From Scenedesmus sp. ARA3 (Eukaryota > Chlorophyta > Chlorophyceae > Sphaeropleales > Scenedesmaceae), in NCBI GenBank assembly GCA_004335835.1, contig RWJK01000581.1, positions 1-51,064 of the forward strand: a DNA stretch of 51,064 nucleotides, written 5' to 3'. The notes beneath the pieces were generated by a model. The model made no database searches. It saw nothing but the letters and a program-made list of their open reading frames with translations, and was not told where the DNA came from. This document shows, in pieces, positions 16,518-27,600 of the stretch. Made by a program: the position numbers and the translations under genes. Position 1 is the stretch's first letter, and the number at the start of each line of letters is the position of its first letter.

Positions 16518-17550
16518 CTGCACAGCAAACCATCCTAGCTGCTGCCTTGCCCAGCAGCCACACTGGCCAGCACAAACAAGCCTACTTTTCGTCTTTCGCT
16601 CTCACCTGGCAACATACTCACCGTCCTGTAGTGCTGCTGTTGGGCCTGCTGCTTTGCCATTGAACACTGCAGTTAAACAACTACTCGTAGCCTTTCATCA
16701 CATGTGAACTGCACGCAGCAACCCGGCTTAACCTCGTGCTCAGGCCTGCTGCTGGGCTTGCTCTGCATGGCTCAGTGCCAGCAGCAGCTCCCTGGCATCA
16801 GCTGGAACCCAGCGCTCGGGCAGGCGCAGTGTCATGCAGCTGCACCCGAGGTGCACAACGAGGTCACGATGAAAGTGGCTGCATCCACCCAGCAGCAGCC
16901 ACGCGTGCAGCTGCTGCTGGCTCACTGCTTGGCCCGCACAGGGCCGCAGCAGGGAGGCGTTCAGGGTGCAAGGCTCAACAGAGTTGTCCTTGCGTAATAC
17001 ACCCTGGTTGCGTGAATGTTGGCGCCCGCTGGCTTGTTGCAGAAACTGGTTGAAGACGAAGGCGCGAAACACACGCGGAAGCGTTGATGTGAGTTTTTGT
17101 TACGAGCTTCAGCGTGTATGTGGTGCATGTTGGTAATGAAAGTCATGCATTAGTAGTGTCAAGTCGGAGCTGCAGCTAGCCGCGCTTGCAAACCCTGTAC
17201 CCGCTGTCAGTGTGCTGTAATCCGGTTAGCTAATGGGCCCATTAGCTCATGCACCCCAGAGTGAGCGACAAAGGACACCGTAGCAACTGCAAGGCTCAGG
17301 AAAGCAGAATTGTGCAGAATTTAGTGCCATTTACACTTGTGCAGTGCACATCCAGCATGGTACCGACTCTGCTGCTTACCCTCACACAGGATGCCAGCTT
17401 CTGCAGCTCAAACATAGACATGGCTGTGGCACGTAACATGTTGCTAGAATCAAAATCGAGGAAAACGCACGATGCTGCAGGCTAATGAAAGAAGCACAGA
17501 CCACATCACAGCACAGACTCCAGGATACGCTGCTGATGCCCAGCCGCTTG
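16518..17550. other. Upstream region of the anchored coiled-coil gene
   Basis: It may hold the missing first exon or exons of the minus-strand gene. A short open piece with a GTGAGT donor lies at about 16621-16665, and a 110-codon open frame at 16740-17072 is richer in hydrophobic residues than most random frames here. Neither is supported by homology. Beyond about 17075 I see nothing. Confidence 0.35.
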
Positions 17551-17670
17551 CTACATGTACCAGTACATGTAGCAGTGCATGTATACATACGGTACGTACC
17601 ATGTATACATACGGTACGTACCATGTATACATACGGCACGTACCATGTATACATACGGTACGTACCATGT
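17551..17670. repeat. Cluster of perfect palindromes and a 22-bp tandem repeat
   Basis: CTACATGTAC and its exact inverse GTACATGTAG lie two bases apart at 17551-17572. From 17578 to 17665 a 22-bp unit is repeated four times, each unit combining the palindromes ATGTATACAT and GGTACGTACC. One copy has GGCACGTACC. The run is strongly cruciform- or hairpin-prone and unlike the surrounding sequence. Confidence 0.93.
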
Positions 17671-17671
17671 C

Positions 17672-18037
17672 CGTGGTAACGCCTGCTCAATGTGCAAGAC
17701 AGCGGCACCAAGGTGGTTGCAGCAACCAAACCCAGCACCTGCAGCATTGCTCACGCATTGCACCACACTGCACCAGACTGCCAGTGTCAATGCCTACAGG
17801 CACACCAGTTGGTGGCCTGGCAATGCATCAACATGCAACATTATGGCAAACACTTCATAATGTTTTATGCGACATCAGCCTGTAAAATGGTTCATGCCAG
17901 AGTTTGCTGATGTAATTTGCCAAGCAGCACTCAAGGTGACGCAAACGGTGAAACAAGCCAGCCAGCAGGCATCAAATGCCAAAGCAAGCCTCACAGGAGA
18001 CGCGCGGGAGATGCCCGCATTGCACAGGAGCAACATC

Positions 18038-18074
<37 letters not shown>

Positions 18075-18152
18075 GCCAGTACGACGCCCAAAACACATGG
18101 CTTTGTGCAGACTTTGACAGCAACAGCCTGCAGCAAAAGGGCCGACTGGTCA
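17672..18152. other. Intergenic stretch with a CTG microsatellite
   Basis: No gene is seen. A pure CTG run of about 11 units lies at 18040-18073. It should include the 3' flank of the DUF3605 gene. Confidence 0.5.
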
Positions 18153-20070
18153 TCACTGCTGCTTGGGCCGCACAAGCACGTGGCAGTGCCAGATCTGCAG
18201 GCGACATGCAGCAGAAAGCAGTGATACAAGCTTAGCCACTGAACGAGACACAAGCCAGACATGGCAGTTCATCATTGCAGTGCTTGCACCTGGCAGCAGT
18301 ACGGTTAGGTCCTGTTTTGCATGCACGGCTTGACGGCTTGATAAGCCCAACAGACACAACCACTGTGCAGTACATCAGTGACCTGACTCCTGCAAGCAGT
18401 GTCTCCTGTCCTGCAAGCAATTTCTGCTGCTGAGTGAGCATCACTGCACGCAAGAAGTTGAGGACCAACGATGCACGCAAGCAAGCAGGCAAGCCAGTGA
18501 TGCAGCAAGTCATCAGCCGTTGTGTCATGCAGCCAATCCTTCCAGCTGCCCTGCCGCTCGCACTCCGCCATGCTTGCAAACAGGGCTTGCCAATTTACGT
18601 TCTTGTGAAGCGCTGCCACAAACCGTTACAGTCACTTGAAGCTAGTGTACGCGACATTGCCACATCTGCACCTAAACCAGGACCCCAATCAGAGCCAGTG
18701 ACAACCGCAAACAGCACTCACCGCCAGCACAGATTGCAGCGCGGCTGGGTTGACAAACATGATGTGCTCCCACTGCTGCTCCGGGAACTTGGCTGCTATC
18801 TGCTGCGCGATGAGCTGCTGCTCCAGCGGCCTGTCGCTGCTCCACAGCAGCCAGTGCTGCACATTGTCTTCAAAATAGTACGGGAAGTCCTGCAAGGGCG
18901 TATGCAGCAGGACTATAGTGTTGCCCATCTGTTTTGACCACAAATGAAGCCAAACAAACAGCGTGCAAGCATGCTGTTGATGCAGAAAGGCAGCGTGCTG
19001 CTGCACCGCATGTTAAAACAATTGCCAGCGTTAATGGTGAGCGCTGCAGCGCGCAGTGGCAGAGCTGCTGTTGCTGCTTGCTGACGATTGCGTTAGCGCC
19101 AGACTTGCACAGCGTTGCATCACACTCGCCCATGACTATGCCGTGTATGACTGCTGCTGCTACTGCTGCTGCTGCTGTATTGCATGGCTGTGTTGCAGTT
19201 CTGCTCACATTGAGGTGCCACACTATCTGCTGACCGCCATGCTCCGAGTCCACCGCCTCTTTCTTGCCCTCTGCAGCAGGGCAGAAGTATTGCACAGCAG
19301 CAGGTGTGATGCAGCAGCAAGCAGGGCAGCAAACAGAGTACACAGGAAGCCAATCAACAGCAATGCAGTTTAATTATGCTGTACATCAACTAGTACAAGT
19401 GGCGCGTTGGCAGCAGCTAGCAACCACTAACCACTTCAGGCAACTGCCTTACTGTGGTGCAACCTGCTCCGGTACACGCTGCACTGCGACATGCGCTCAG
19501 TGTTCCTTTGCTGTATAGTTTGTGACCTTGCATGATGTCACGTGACAGCAGGGCACCCCGCGCGCTGTGCATGCATGCTTGAGTGCATAGCTGTCCACTG
19601 GACCGCAGCGCACCTGAGTTCAATTTGCTTGCGCTGTCCAGCACGCTGATCTTGATAAAGTCGGCTACACTAGCGTAGTCCTGCCGTACCTGCACACACA
19701 CGTGGCAAGGCTCATGCCGTTGGGGTCTATCTGTCACTTTCTGCACACATGGCATCAACAGTTGCTGCTTCTGGGGTTGCCACTGCTGTGCTGCTGCTGC
19801 CGCTGTGTGTGCACGCAGTACAGGCATGCAGAGAGGGTTATATGCTGCTTATATAAGTGTGTATCCGTCTTTCCAATAATTGCAGGATCCGAAGAGATGC
19901 TGCGTCGCCACAAGATGCCAAAGTGCTGTGCATACCTTGTCCATGAAAGCCCGGTATGTTTTCAGCTGCTGCTCGCTTCGCCTAAGCTTGCCGAGGCTCT
20001 CAACCGTCCCTATCTTAACTATCTCGCGTATTTGATCCCATGTGATGACCTCGGTGGCCCACTCAACCAT
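18153..20070 (-). CDS. DUF3605-type conserved protein, complete, five exons
   Basis: Exons 19936-20070, 19614-19689, 19209-19270, 18722-18889 and 18153-18194 join in phase to give 160 residues. It begins MVEWATEVITWDQIREIVK and contains RSEQQLKTYRAFMDK, VRQDYASVADFIK, then GQQIVWHLN|DFPYYFEDNVQHWLLW, then FVNPAALQSVLA|IWHCHVLVRPKQQ and stop. Known: T-W-x-x-I near the start, a D-x-P-Y-x-F-E-x-x-x-x-H-x-x-x-W motif and a closing H-x-H-V are the signature of the DUF3605 family, whose function is unknown. The last exon is only 13 codons. An in-frame stop lies 16 codons before the chosen Met, and no in-frame Met lies between. The protein is probably soluble; no membrane segment or targeting peptide is seen. 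Confidence 0.82.
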
Positions 20071-20360
20071 GATGCTCTCGCAACCGCTCGACAGTGGTGC
20101 GTAGGTTGTTGGTTACGCTGTCCGAGGGATCTGCGTCAGCGGGTGTACTTTCACATGTAAAGGCCGATTGCGTGATACTCGCTGACCAGCCAACACACGC
20201 ATCAGCTGGGAATGCTCTGCTTACGGATTTGGATTGTTACACATCTGCCTCTTTCACTTCCACACTCTGAGTGTGACACCACTCGCTGCCAGGCTGGCAG
20301 AGTTTCAGCTCAGCACAAGGTGCCAGGCACGCAACCAGCACCACACCAACCCATTCAAGG

Positions 20361-20717
20361 TCACGAACTCTTCTGCTGCTTCATTGCCTTCTTGCCTGGG
20401 CGCTGCTGCTGCTTTCCGCCTTTTGGCTTTGCTGCACCAATGGCAGCATCCACTGCTCGCTGCATCTCCTCCCTGCTCTTCTTCTTCTTCTTGATGATCT
20501 TTGTCTGCACCCGAGGTACAAGAGCTGTGTCTGCATCTGCTACTGCTGCTGCAGCCTTGCTGTGCTTCTGCTTCTGCTTCTTTGCCGGCTGCTGCTGCAG
20601 CTTGCTGCGCTGCTGCACCTGCTGTTGCTGCTTGGCCGGCTGCTGCACCTGCTGTCGCTGCTGTAGTGGCTGCCGCTGCTGCTGTTGCGGCTGCTCACCA
20701 TCTGCAACGGCATCCAA

Positions 20718-20748
<31 letters not shown>

Positions 20749-21265
20749 TGCTGAGGCTTCTTCTGTTTCTTCTTTTTCTGCAGCAACACGGCAACATGGT
20801 GACAAGCTTCAGTCAGCCAGGCAGTCAAGAGACAACCGACGCCCAGTGTAACAGGCGCAGCACCATGCAACGCACTGTCGCGCAGGCGAATGCTGCTCGC
20901 CCCCTGCAGCCACTTATGGGTTCACTACCTGCTCACCAGCAAGCACTGCTGGTGCGCAAATGGATCCATGGCTTTGCTGAGCAAGCTGTCCAGGCAGCTG
21001 ATACCCATGCCATCAAAGCCTCGCAGAGCGGCATCGCAAATCACACTTGACAGCGCTAGGACCAATCAGCAAGACGACTTACACGTCTCTGCAACCTCAA
21101 CTGAGCAGCACTCGCCACACTCACCTGCGCTTGCTGGCCATTGGCTGCTGCTGCTGCTGCCCCGCCAGCACCTATTGCTGCTGCTGCCGCCGCTTTCCGC
21201 TCCGGTGCCGACAGCACCATACCAGTGATGCGGCCACTGGTCGGCACCTGCGCCAGCTCCTGCAA

Positions 21266-21305
<40 letters not shown>

Positions 21306-23610
21306 AGTGCTCTGCTATCCCAGAGCTTGACTACACCATCACTTGAGGCTGTGGCAAGATGCAGCGGCGGGCCCTCGCCACCAGCAGCTGCATGCAGTGG
21401 TGGTGCAGGACAGGGCAGCAGCAAGGGGCACAGCATGTGAGACGCTGTGGCCACTATGTCCAACTATACTCAGCTCAAGTTCCTCCGCTACAAATCAAAG
21501 GCCCCTCACCATAGGCAGGCGTTCCAACAGCAGCTTTCACAGCCTTGGCTGCCGCCCCAATTCCTCCATCATGACGCACGCAAACACCCATGGAACCCCC
21601 CGCAGGAGATTCAGTTGCGCACCTGGCGTCACTGCCACAATGGCGCGGATGCGGCTGCTGTGTGCCTTCGCCAGCTCAAACACCGGCTGCTGCGCTGCTG
21701 CCCGCAGGTCCCACAGTGCAAGGCTGCCATCATCAGTGCCTGCCAGCAGCGCTGCGCCATCCTGCTGCTGCAGCAGAGACACTACGCGCCGGCTGTGCTG
21801 CAGGCGCGCTGTGACGGCGCCTTCTTGGGCGGCTGAGTGCAGCGTCACCAGCTTGTCACACAGCAGCGCATAGGCCTGCACAGGGAAACGTTGAATGCAA
21901 GCAGGACACGGCGGGGCAGCAGCAGCTGATGTCAGCAGCAATGACTTGACTGCCTCTGGTTATGACAACAACAGAGGCTGTGTGAAAATGCAAACATGGG
22001 CTGCTGTGTGCACCAAGAGCCTCGTCACAGCCGCACTCACCCTTCCGCTGGTCTCCGTTGGAATGCCTCACACACACATACAAGTACCCCTACACACGTG
22101 TTGCTTGCCTGCTCGCATGCTTCCAAACCTGCTCGCATGCTTCCAAAAGGAATCACTCTACACGCACTCAGCCACAGTTCATCCAGTTGAAGAGCGTGTT
22201 GCTGTAGCAGATTTCAACAACACTCACATCTCCACTAGCGTTAAACGCCACCAGGTCTGCCTCCGCCTCCAGCCGTGCTGTGTAGCTGCACCGTCCCTTG
22301 GCCAGGTTCCACATCCTCAAGCCCCTGTCGTGCCCCACACTCAGCGCCAGCCGCCCGCTGGGGTGCACACTGAGGCTCCGCACAGGGCCCTTGTGGCCGC
22401 GCATAAGTTTCAAATGCTCCCAGCCGCCACCAGCTTTCCAGATGGCAATGCTGCCGTCATCAGAGCCGCTGAAGAGGTGACTGGGGTTTTGAGCGCCGGG
22501 CGGGGTGTAGAACTGCAGGCAGGGTATAGCGCCGTCGCCGGGGTTCATCATGAATCCTAGGTCCTTGTTGTGCTGTGGAGGGCAGGTGGGGCAGGTGAGA
22601 AGGTGGCAGCAGGTCAGGGCGCGTCAGCATAGCCAGTCAGCATTGTATGTGGAAACGCAGCGACTGTTGCATTCTGGCATGCGAGGTGTGGCCAACGTTG
22701 TGGCTTGCTGGTGGCACCAAGCTGATCAAGCACTGCGCCAGATTCACAACAATGCGCCTGTAAGCCGGCCGCAGACCACCAGCGTAATATTTGATGCAAC
22801 GCGTGCCACTGCACCTCCCGCCTATTGTGACCCCCAAACACACCAGCTGCTTCCGTCAACGCAAGGGAGCCTGTCTTCTGTCTTCTGGCACCCCCACCAT
22901 CTGCTCACACACTCTGTTACAGCCTACACTGCTCCCTCTCAAAGCCATGACCATCTTTCTGGCATAGCCATACACACGGCTGTGTCTTTGCATTGCGTCT
23001 CCCAGCCTGCTGCCCGCCCACCTGTGCATCGTAAATGTGCAGCTGTCATCTACTGAAACACATTCTGCAGCCTTACCGTGCCTCTCAAAGCCTGACTCAG
23101 CTCCCTGCAGCAGCCAAACACATGGCTGTGCGTGTCTCACCTTTGCATCGTAGATGTGCAGCTGATCATCTTGGCCACCCGACACCACCCACGGCCCCGC
23201 AGCATCCAAGCAGCGCACAGGGCCCTGCGCACGCAGCAGCAGCAGCAGCAGCAGCGGTGAGACAATGCTTGCAGCAATGGAGTAGCGTTCATGGGCAGTG
23301 TAGCCCAGGCATTGCGGTGTGGCTTGCAGTAGGTACTGTTGTGCACAGTACTGGATATGCACAGCTGAGTTGACCGCGCGGGGGCGGCGTTATAGAACGA
23401 GGACACTGCTGCTTGCTGCGACTGCTGTCAGGTGTATTTGATTACCGCCCCATAACAGCAGTGCATGGGTTAAGTGTGTGTTGTCGAAGACGAGCATTGC
23501 TGCAGCTGATGCCATGGCTGCAGAGGGAAACGTCGGCAGGCCTGCACACATACCTGGTGTGCTGCATGTGTGAAAGACCTCTGTAGCTGGCAACCCTCCT
23601 GCAAGGGCAT
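20361..23610 (-). CDS. MAK11/PAK1IP1-type WD40 ribosome-biogenesis protein
   Basis: Exons 23554-23610, 23141-23224, 22228-22572, 21623-21875, 21125-21387 and 20361-20777 join in phase to give about 472 residues. WD repeats visible: GPVRCLDAAGPWVVSGGQDD, HLFSGSDDGSIAIWK, then RGHKGPVRSLSVHPSGRLA with LSVGHDRGLRMWNLAKGR, LLAGTDDGSLALWDLR, and LATASSDGVVKLWDSR. The HPSGRLALSVG-D-x-x-L-R-x-WN-x-x-x-GR block is diagnostic of MAK11/PAK1IP1, a nucleolar factor needed for 60S subunit maturation. The C-terminus is a Lys- and Gln-rich tail (KKKKQKKPQQ, then IIKKKKKSREEMQRA), fitting a nucleolar protein. The start MPLQEGCQLQRSFTHAAHQ is the first in-frame Met; family members usually have some 20-30 residues before this point, so an upstream exon may be missed. 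Confidence 0.87.
22935..23171 (-). repeat. Duplicate of the first WD-exon 3' edge
   Basis: The exon end with donor (23138-23171, encoding QLHIYDAK) recurs at 23019-23051, about 119 bp into the next intron, with few mismatches. The copy has a CACAG|GTGGGC donor. Flanking intron also matches: CTCTCAAAGCC occurs at about 22937 and 23083, and GGCTGTG at both places. The duplicated block is therefore roughly 120-140 bp. Confidence 0.8.
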
Positions 23611-24618
23611 TCAACACATGTTGAATTTGCAGGTTCAGCGTTTGCAGGCAGTGTTGTGGTGCAGTACCACTGCTGCTGCCAGGCAGTAGCAGCGGCAGCA
23701 GCTCAAGAGTGAGATGTGACATAGCAGCAGCAGATCACCTGCAGCTCCGCAGGCAGGCTGTAGCCTAACAGGAATCTTTCATAGGTCCCAACAACCAGAT
23801 GCATGCTGGGTAACCGGGTGGGCGCCTCCTCCGAAACTGCTATGGTGCACTGGTGCCTGCAAGTAACAGCTTGCTCGGCAAATGCTGCAATTTCCTAGTT
23901 TGTCCAGAAATGAACGTTGACAGTGATTCTGGACAAGTGCCGTCTTGTTGTTATCGCCCGGTGGGCCATAGCTGCGGTTTTGGTGGGTTGGAGGGCCCTC
24001 TTTGGTTACGCTGACGAGCAGCAAGCCTCAATTCACACCTGCTCAGCGAACCAGTGCATCTCCGCTCTGTGAGTGAGACACAGCACAGCAGCCACCGACC
24101 CACACTTGAATGGCAAAATCCACGCTGTTCAGCGTGACTTTCTCAAGTTTGTAAAAGCAATATGCCCATTGTTTACCCACCGACAGTAGAGATCGTAGGA
24201 GACATCCGCCCAGGAGGCTCTTCATGCGCTTTTGCTGGTTTCTCTGACGTGAGTAGAACGTTCGAGGGCCTAGCGCTTCCTGCTTGCGCTGCATAAGGGA
24301 TTTGTATGTTCAATTGCTCTCCGCCGTTATGCCTAGTGCCAGCAGGACAGCAATGCAGCGCGGCCGGTGTGCCCTGGCCACAATCTGTATGTCGGCGAGC
24401 TCTGAACTTCGGCTGTTAGCCAGACGCCGCAGCCAATTGCAGCTTGTTTTGCTTATGATACGTATGTTCGTGCTACCGCAGTGCCTGAAGAAGCCAAGCT
24501 AACAGGACGCGACAGGCCTAACCCGATCCGTCAGAGTGTGGACCAGCCTAGCACCAGCACTACTTAGACAGCCCCTGCGACACCCCGCTAGTTTTCTTGT
24601 GAATTATTCTTTGTCACG
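23611..24618. other. Divergent intergenic region between the MAK11 and AdoMetDC genes
   Basis: The two genes are transcribed away from each other, so this roughly 1-kb stretch must hold both promoters. I see no conserved upstream ORF like that of plant AdoMetDC genes. A minus-strand open frame (24043-24294) beginning MQRKQEALGPRTFYSRQ could be an unplaced first exon but shows no family match. Confidence 0.45.
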
Positions 24619-27600
24619 ATGACTCTAGACACTACTCCCGTGCTTCCCAACCCTGGTGAGTGCGAAGCACTGCCAGCCAGCTGCAGCCACCATTTTTACT
24701 GGCAGTACTCTCCCAGCTGCCAATAGCCGCAGCATTTGCAGGAGGAGCAGAAGCAGTGGCTTGTCAGACAACTAGTAGATGGTTCAACTGGTCACAATCT
24801 AGCTGGAACATCAGACCGTGCTGGTGCACACGTCTCTGGCTAGGCGCAGCCGGGTCAATCAGCAGCAGCCACACCAGCAGCAGCCAGGGCAAGATAGCAG
24901 ACTCATGCAGTTGTCTCCACGTATTCTTCATCAATGTCCTCTACGGCACAGCAATTGAAGAGGCTATGCGTAGCAGCAGCAATTGTCAGCCGTTCCAGCC
25001 TGGCAACAGCTGCCCACCCCCCTTCTGCAACTTCCTGCAGCCCAGCTCCTGACTCTTAGCTGCTGCTGCTGTTGCTGCTGCTGCCACACACAATCATACA
25101 GTCTTCGAGGGCTCTGAGAAGCGCGTCGAGATTGACTTCAACTTCTCCGCAGCCAGCCCCGCCAATGGCCTGCGCGCGCTGTCCCGCGGCCAGCTGGACG
25201 AGCTCATGAGCCTGGCGGCATGCACCATCGTGTCCAGCCGCACCAACGCAGGTTTGTGGCAGTAATGAAGCAGATGCTGCCGCTGGGCGTTACTAGCTGC
25301 GGCTGTGAGTGTTTTATTAGCAAAGCCAGCAGGCAGCAGCAGGCAGTAGTGTGCACCATCGTGTCCAGCCGCAGCAACGCAGGTGCGTTCGCAGACGCTG
25401 CGGCTGTGCGTCACTAGCAGGGGCAGCAACAGCTGGGGTGGCAGCCGGCAGCTGAACCCAGCAGCAGCAGCAGCAGCAGTGATTTCTGGCGGCTGATGCA
25501 CTGCTGGATGGCTGACGTTTGGCGGCTGCAGGAGCTGTGACAGCTCAAAGCTGCCGTGTTAGTGGGCAAGCTGTGCAGTGCCGCAACTGGCGAGCTGCAC
25601 GTCGGGTGGCGCAGCAGCAGCAGCAGCAGCAGCAATGATGCAGCAAGGCTGCTGCTGCTGTGAGTGTGCACTGCGGCTGAAGCAGCAGCAGCTATCTCTG
25701 CCTGCAGTAATCACGCTGGCTGAGCAGTGAAGCAGCAGTGGCCGCTGGCTGAGAGAGCTACTCACTGCTGCACATTATTCCAGCCTCCTTCATGCCTGTG
25801 TCACCCCTGCTTGCCGCATGCCCCCTGTTCTCATGCAGAGCTCGATGCCTACGTGCTGTCTGAGTCCAGCCTGTTTGTGTACCCCACCAAGTGGGTGCTC
25901 AAGACATGCGGCACCACCAAGCTGCTGCGCGCAGTGCCGCGCCTGCTGGAGATGGCCGCAGAGCTCAGCATGGCGCCGCGCCGCTGCAAGTACAGCCGCG
26001 CCAGCTTCCTCTTCCCCGAGCAGCAGGTGAGAGAATGATGATGATGAAAAGAGGGGTTGTATCTGGCTGTGTATTAGCTGTGTATGTATGATTGTGCTGC
26101 TGCAAGTACAGCCGCGCCAGCTTCCTCTTCCCCGAGCAGCAGGTGCGCAGGAAAGGCTGGATATGTTGGTGATTAGCTGGGGTTGTTGGTAATTAGCTGG
26201 GTTGCATGACATGCTGTGCCACTTTTAAGTACAACCGCGCCAGCTTCCTGTTCCCCGAGCAGTAGGTGAGAAACTGAAGCTTTTGCCTGCTGTGTGTATC
26301 AACTGTGCATGTTTGACGTGTTGCAGCAGGCAAGACCATGGGGATGTTGCAGCAGGGGGCATGGTTTGGCAGCCCTGTAATGTTAGCGGGCTTGACACCG
26401 CCTGCCCAACTCATTGCAGTGCACCTGTCTGTGAGCTGAAGTGTTGCTCTTCATATTGCTTTCTCACCCTGTCTGCTGCTGCTGCTGCTGCTGCTGCTTG
26501 TTCAATGCGCAGCCCTTCCCCCACACCAGCTTTGAGCACGAGGCCTTCTTCCTGCGGCAGCACTTTGGCCACCTGGGCAACGGCGGCTCCGCATACGTGC
26601 TGGGCGACATGTTCAACGGCCTGCAGTGGCACGTGTACGTGGCTGATGCGCAGGGTGCGGTGTATGCTGATGAGCTGCACCTCATGGCAAAGCCCACCCA
26701 CAAGCTGGAGGTGTGCATGACTGATCTGGCCAAGTCTGCTGCAGCGCCCTTCTTCAGGGACCCCGCCAAGAGCGCAGCACAGGTGAGTTTTTGCGGTTGG
26801 CTGCGATGATTACGTGTGCACATGTGGCTGCGATGATTACGTGTGCACATGTGGCTGCGATGATTACGTGTGCACATGTGGCTGCGATGATTACGTGTGC
26901 ACATGTGGCTGCGATGATTACGTGTGCACATGTGGCTGCGATGATTACGTGTGCACATGTGGCTGCGATGATTACGTGTGCACATGTGGCTGCGATGATT
27001 ACGTGTGCACATGTGGCTGAGCCGGGTGTGTTGGGTTGCTGCTGAGGACACAGCACAGGGCATGGTCCTGCTATGGTACTTGCCATCTTCCGATGCTACT
27101 GTTGCCAGCCGCATGTGCACTTGTGTATGTTGAGCCAGACCCTTATCTTGTCATATCTGCAGGTCACCACTGAGACGGGCATCCGCGGCCTGGTGCCCTC
27201 CGCCGACATCGACGACTATGTGTTTGAGCCCTGCGGCTACAGCATGAACGGCATCGCAGGCGGCGGCTTCATCACCATCCACATCACGCCAGAGGACGGC
27301 TTCTCATACGCCAGCGTGGAGGTGTCAGGGTTTGATCCCGCTGCGTATGACCCTGCTGACATGGTGTCGCGCATCCTGGGCATCTTCAAGCCTGGCAAGG
27401 TGCGTTGCTGCTGCTGCTTTTGCTTTGGATGCGTGCTGCTGGGGATGTGTGGCTGGCTGCTGGGGTATCTGTCATGCCAGACTGGCTTGCAGGACTGCAC
27501 CTGTGTCCTCGTTCAAGAACACTACGCCACCCCATCCACATGGGCCTGGCACTAGCCCCTGTTGCACGGCATACAGTCGGTGTTCAGCCGTGATTGCACG

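Noticed and set aside
16740..17072. Minus-strand 110-codon ORF as first exon of the anchored coiled-coil gene
   Set aside because: It ends in its own stop, and no donor gives the needed phase 2. The plus strand of the same stretch is also open, which suggests composition rather than coding.
18305..18619. Minus-strand open frame (NVNWQALFASMAECERQG...) as the last exon of the DUF3605 gene
   Set aside because: The 13-codon exon at 18153-18194 joins in phase, supplies the expected H-x-H-V ending and has a proper acceptor. The open frame shows no family match.
24043..24294. Minus-strand ORF as first exon of the MAK11 gene
   Set aside because: It has no similarity to the family N-terminus and no donor in the required phase. 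Kept only as a possibility.
26803..27018. CRISPR-like periodic array
   Set aside because: Units are directly adjacent with no unique spacers, and the window is eukaryotic. The same applies to the 22-bp units at 17578 and the 21-bp units at 47082.
26464..27120. Long open frames on both strands (218 aa minus, 84-110 aa others) with repeated TCAHV or HMCTRNHRS motifs
   Set aside because: They are translations of the 27-bp minisatellite, whose unit length is a multiple of three. They overlap well-supported AdoMetDC exons and an intron.
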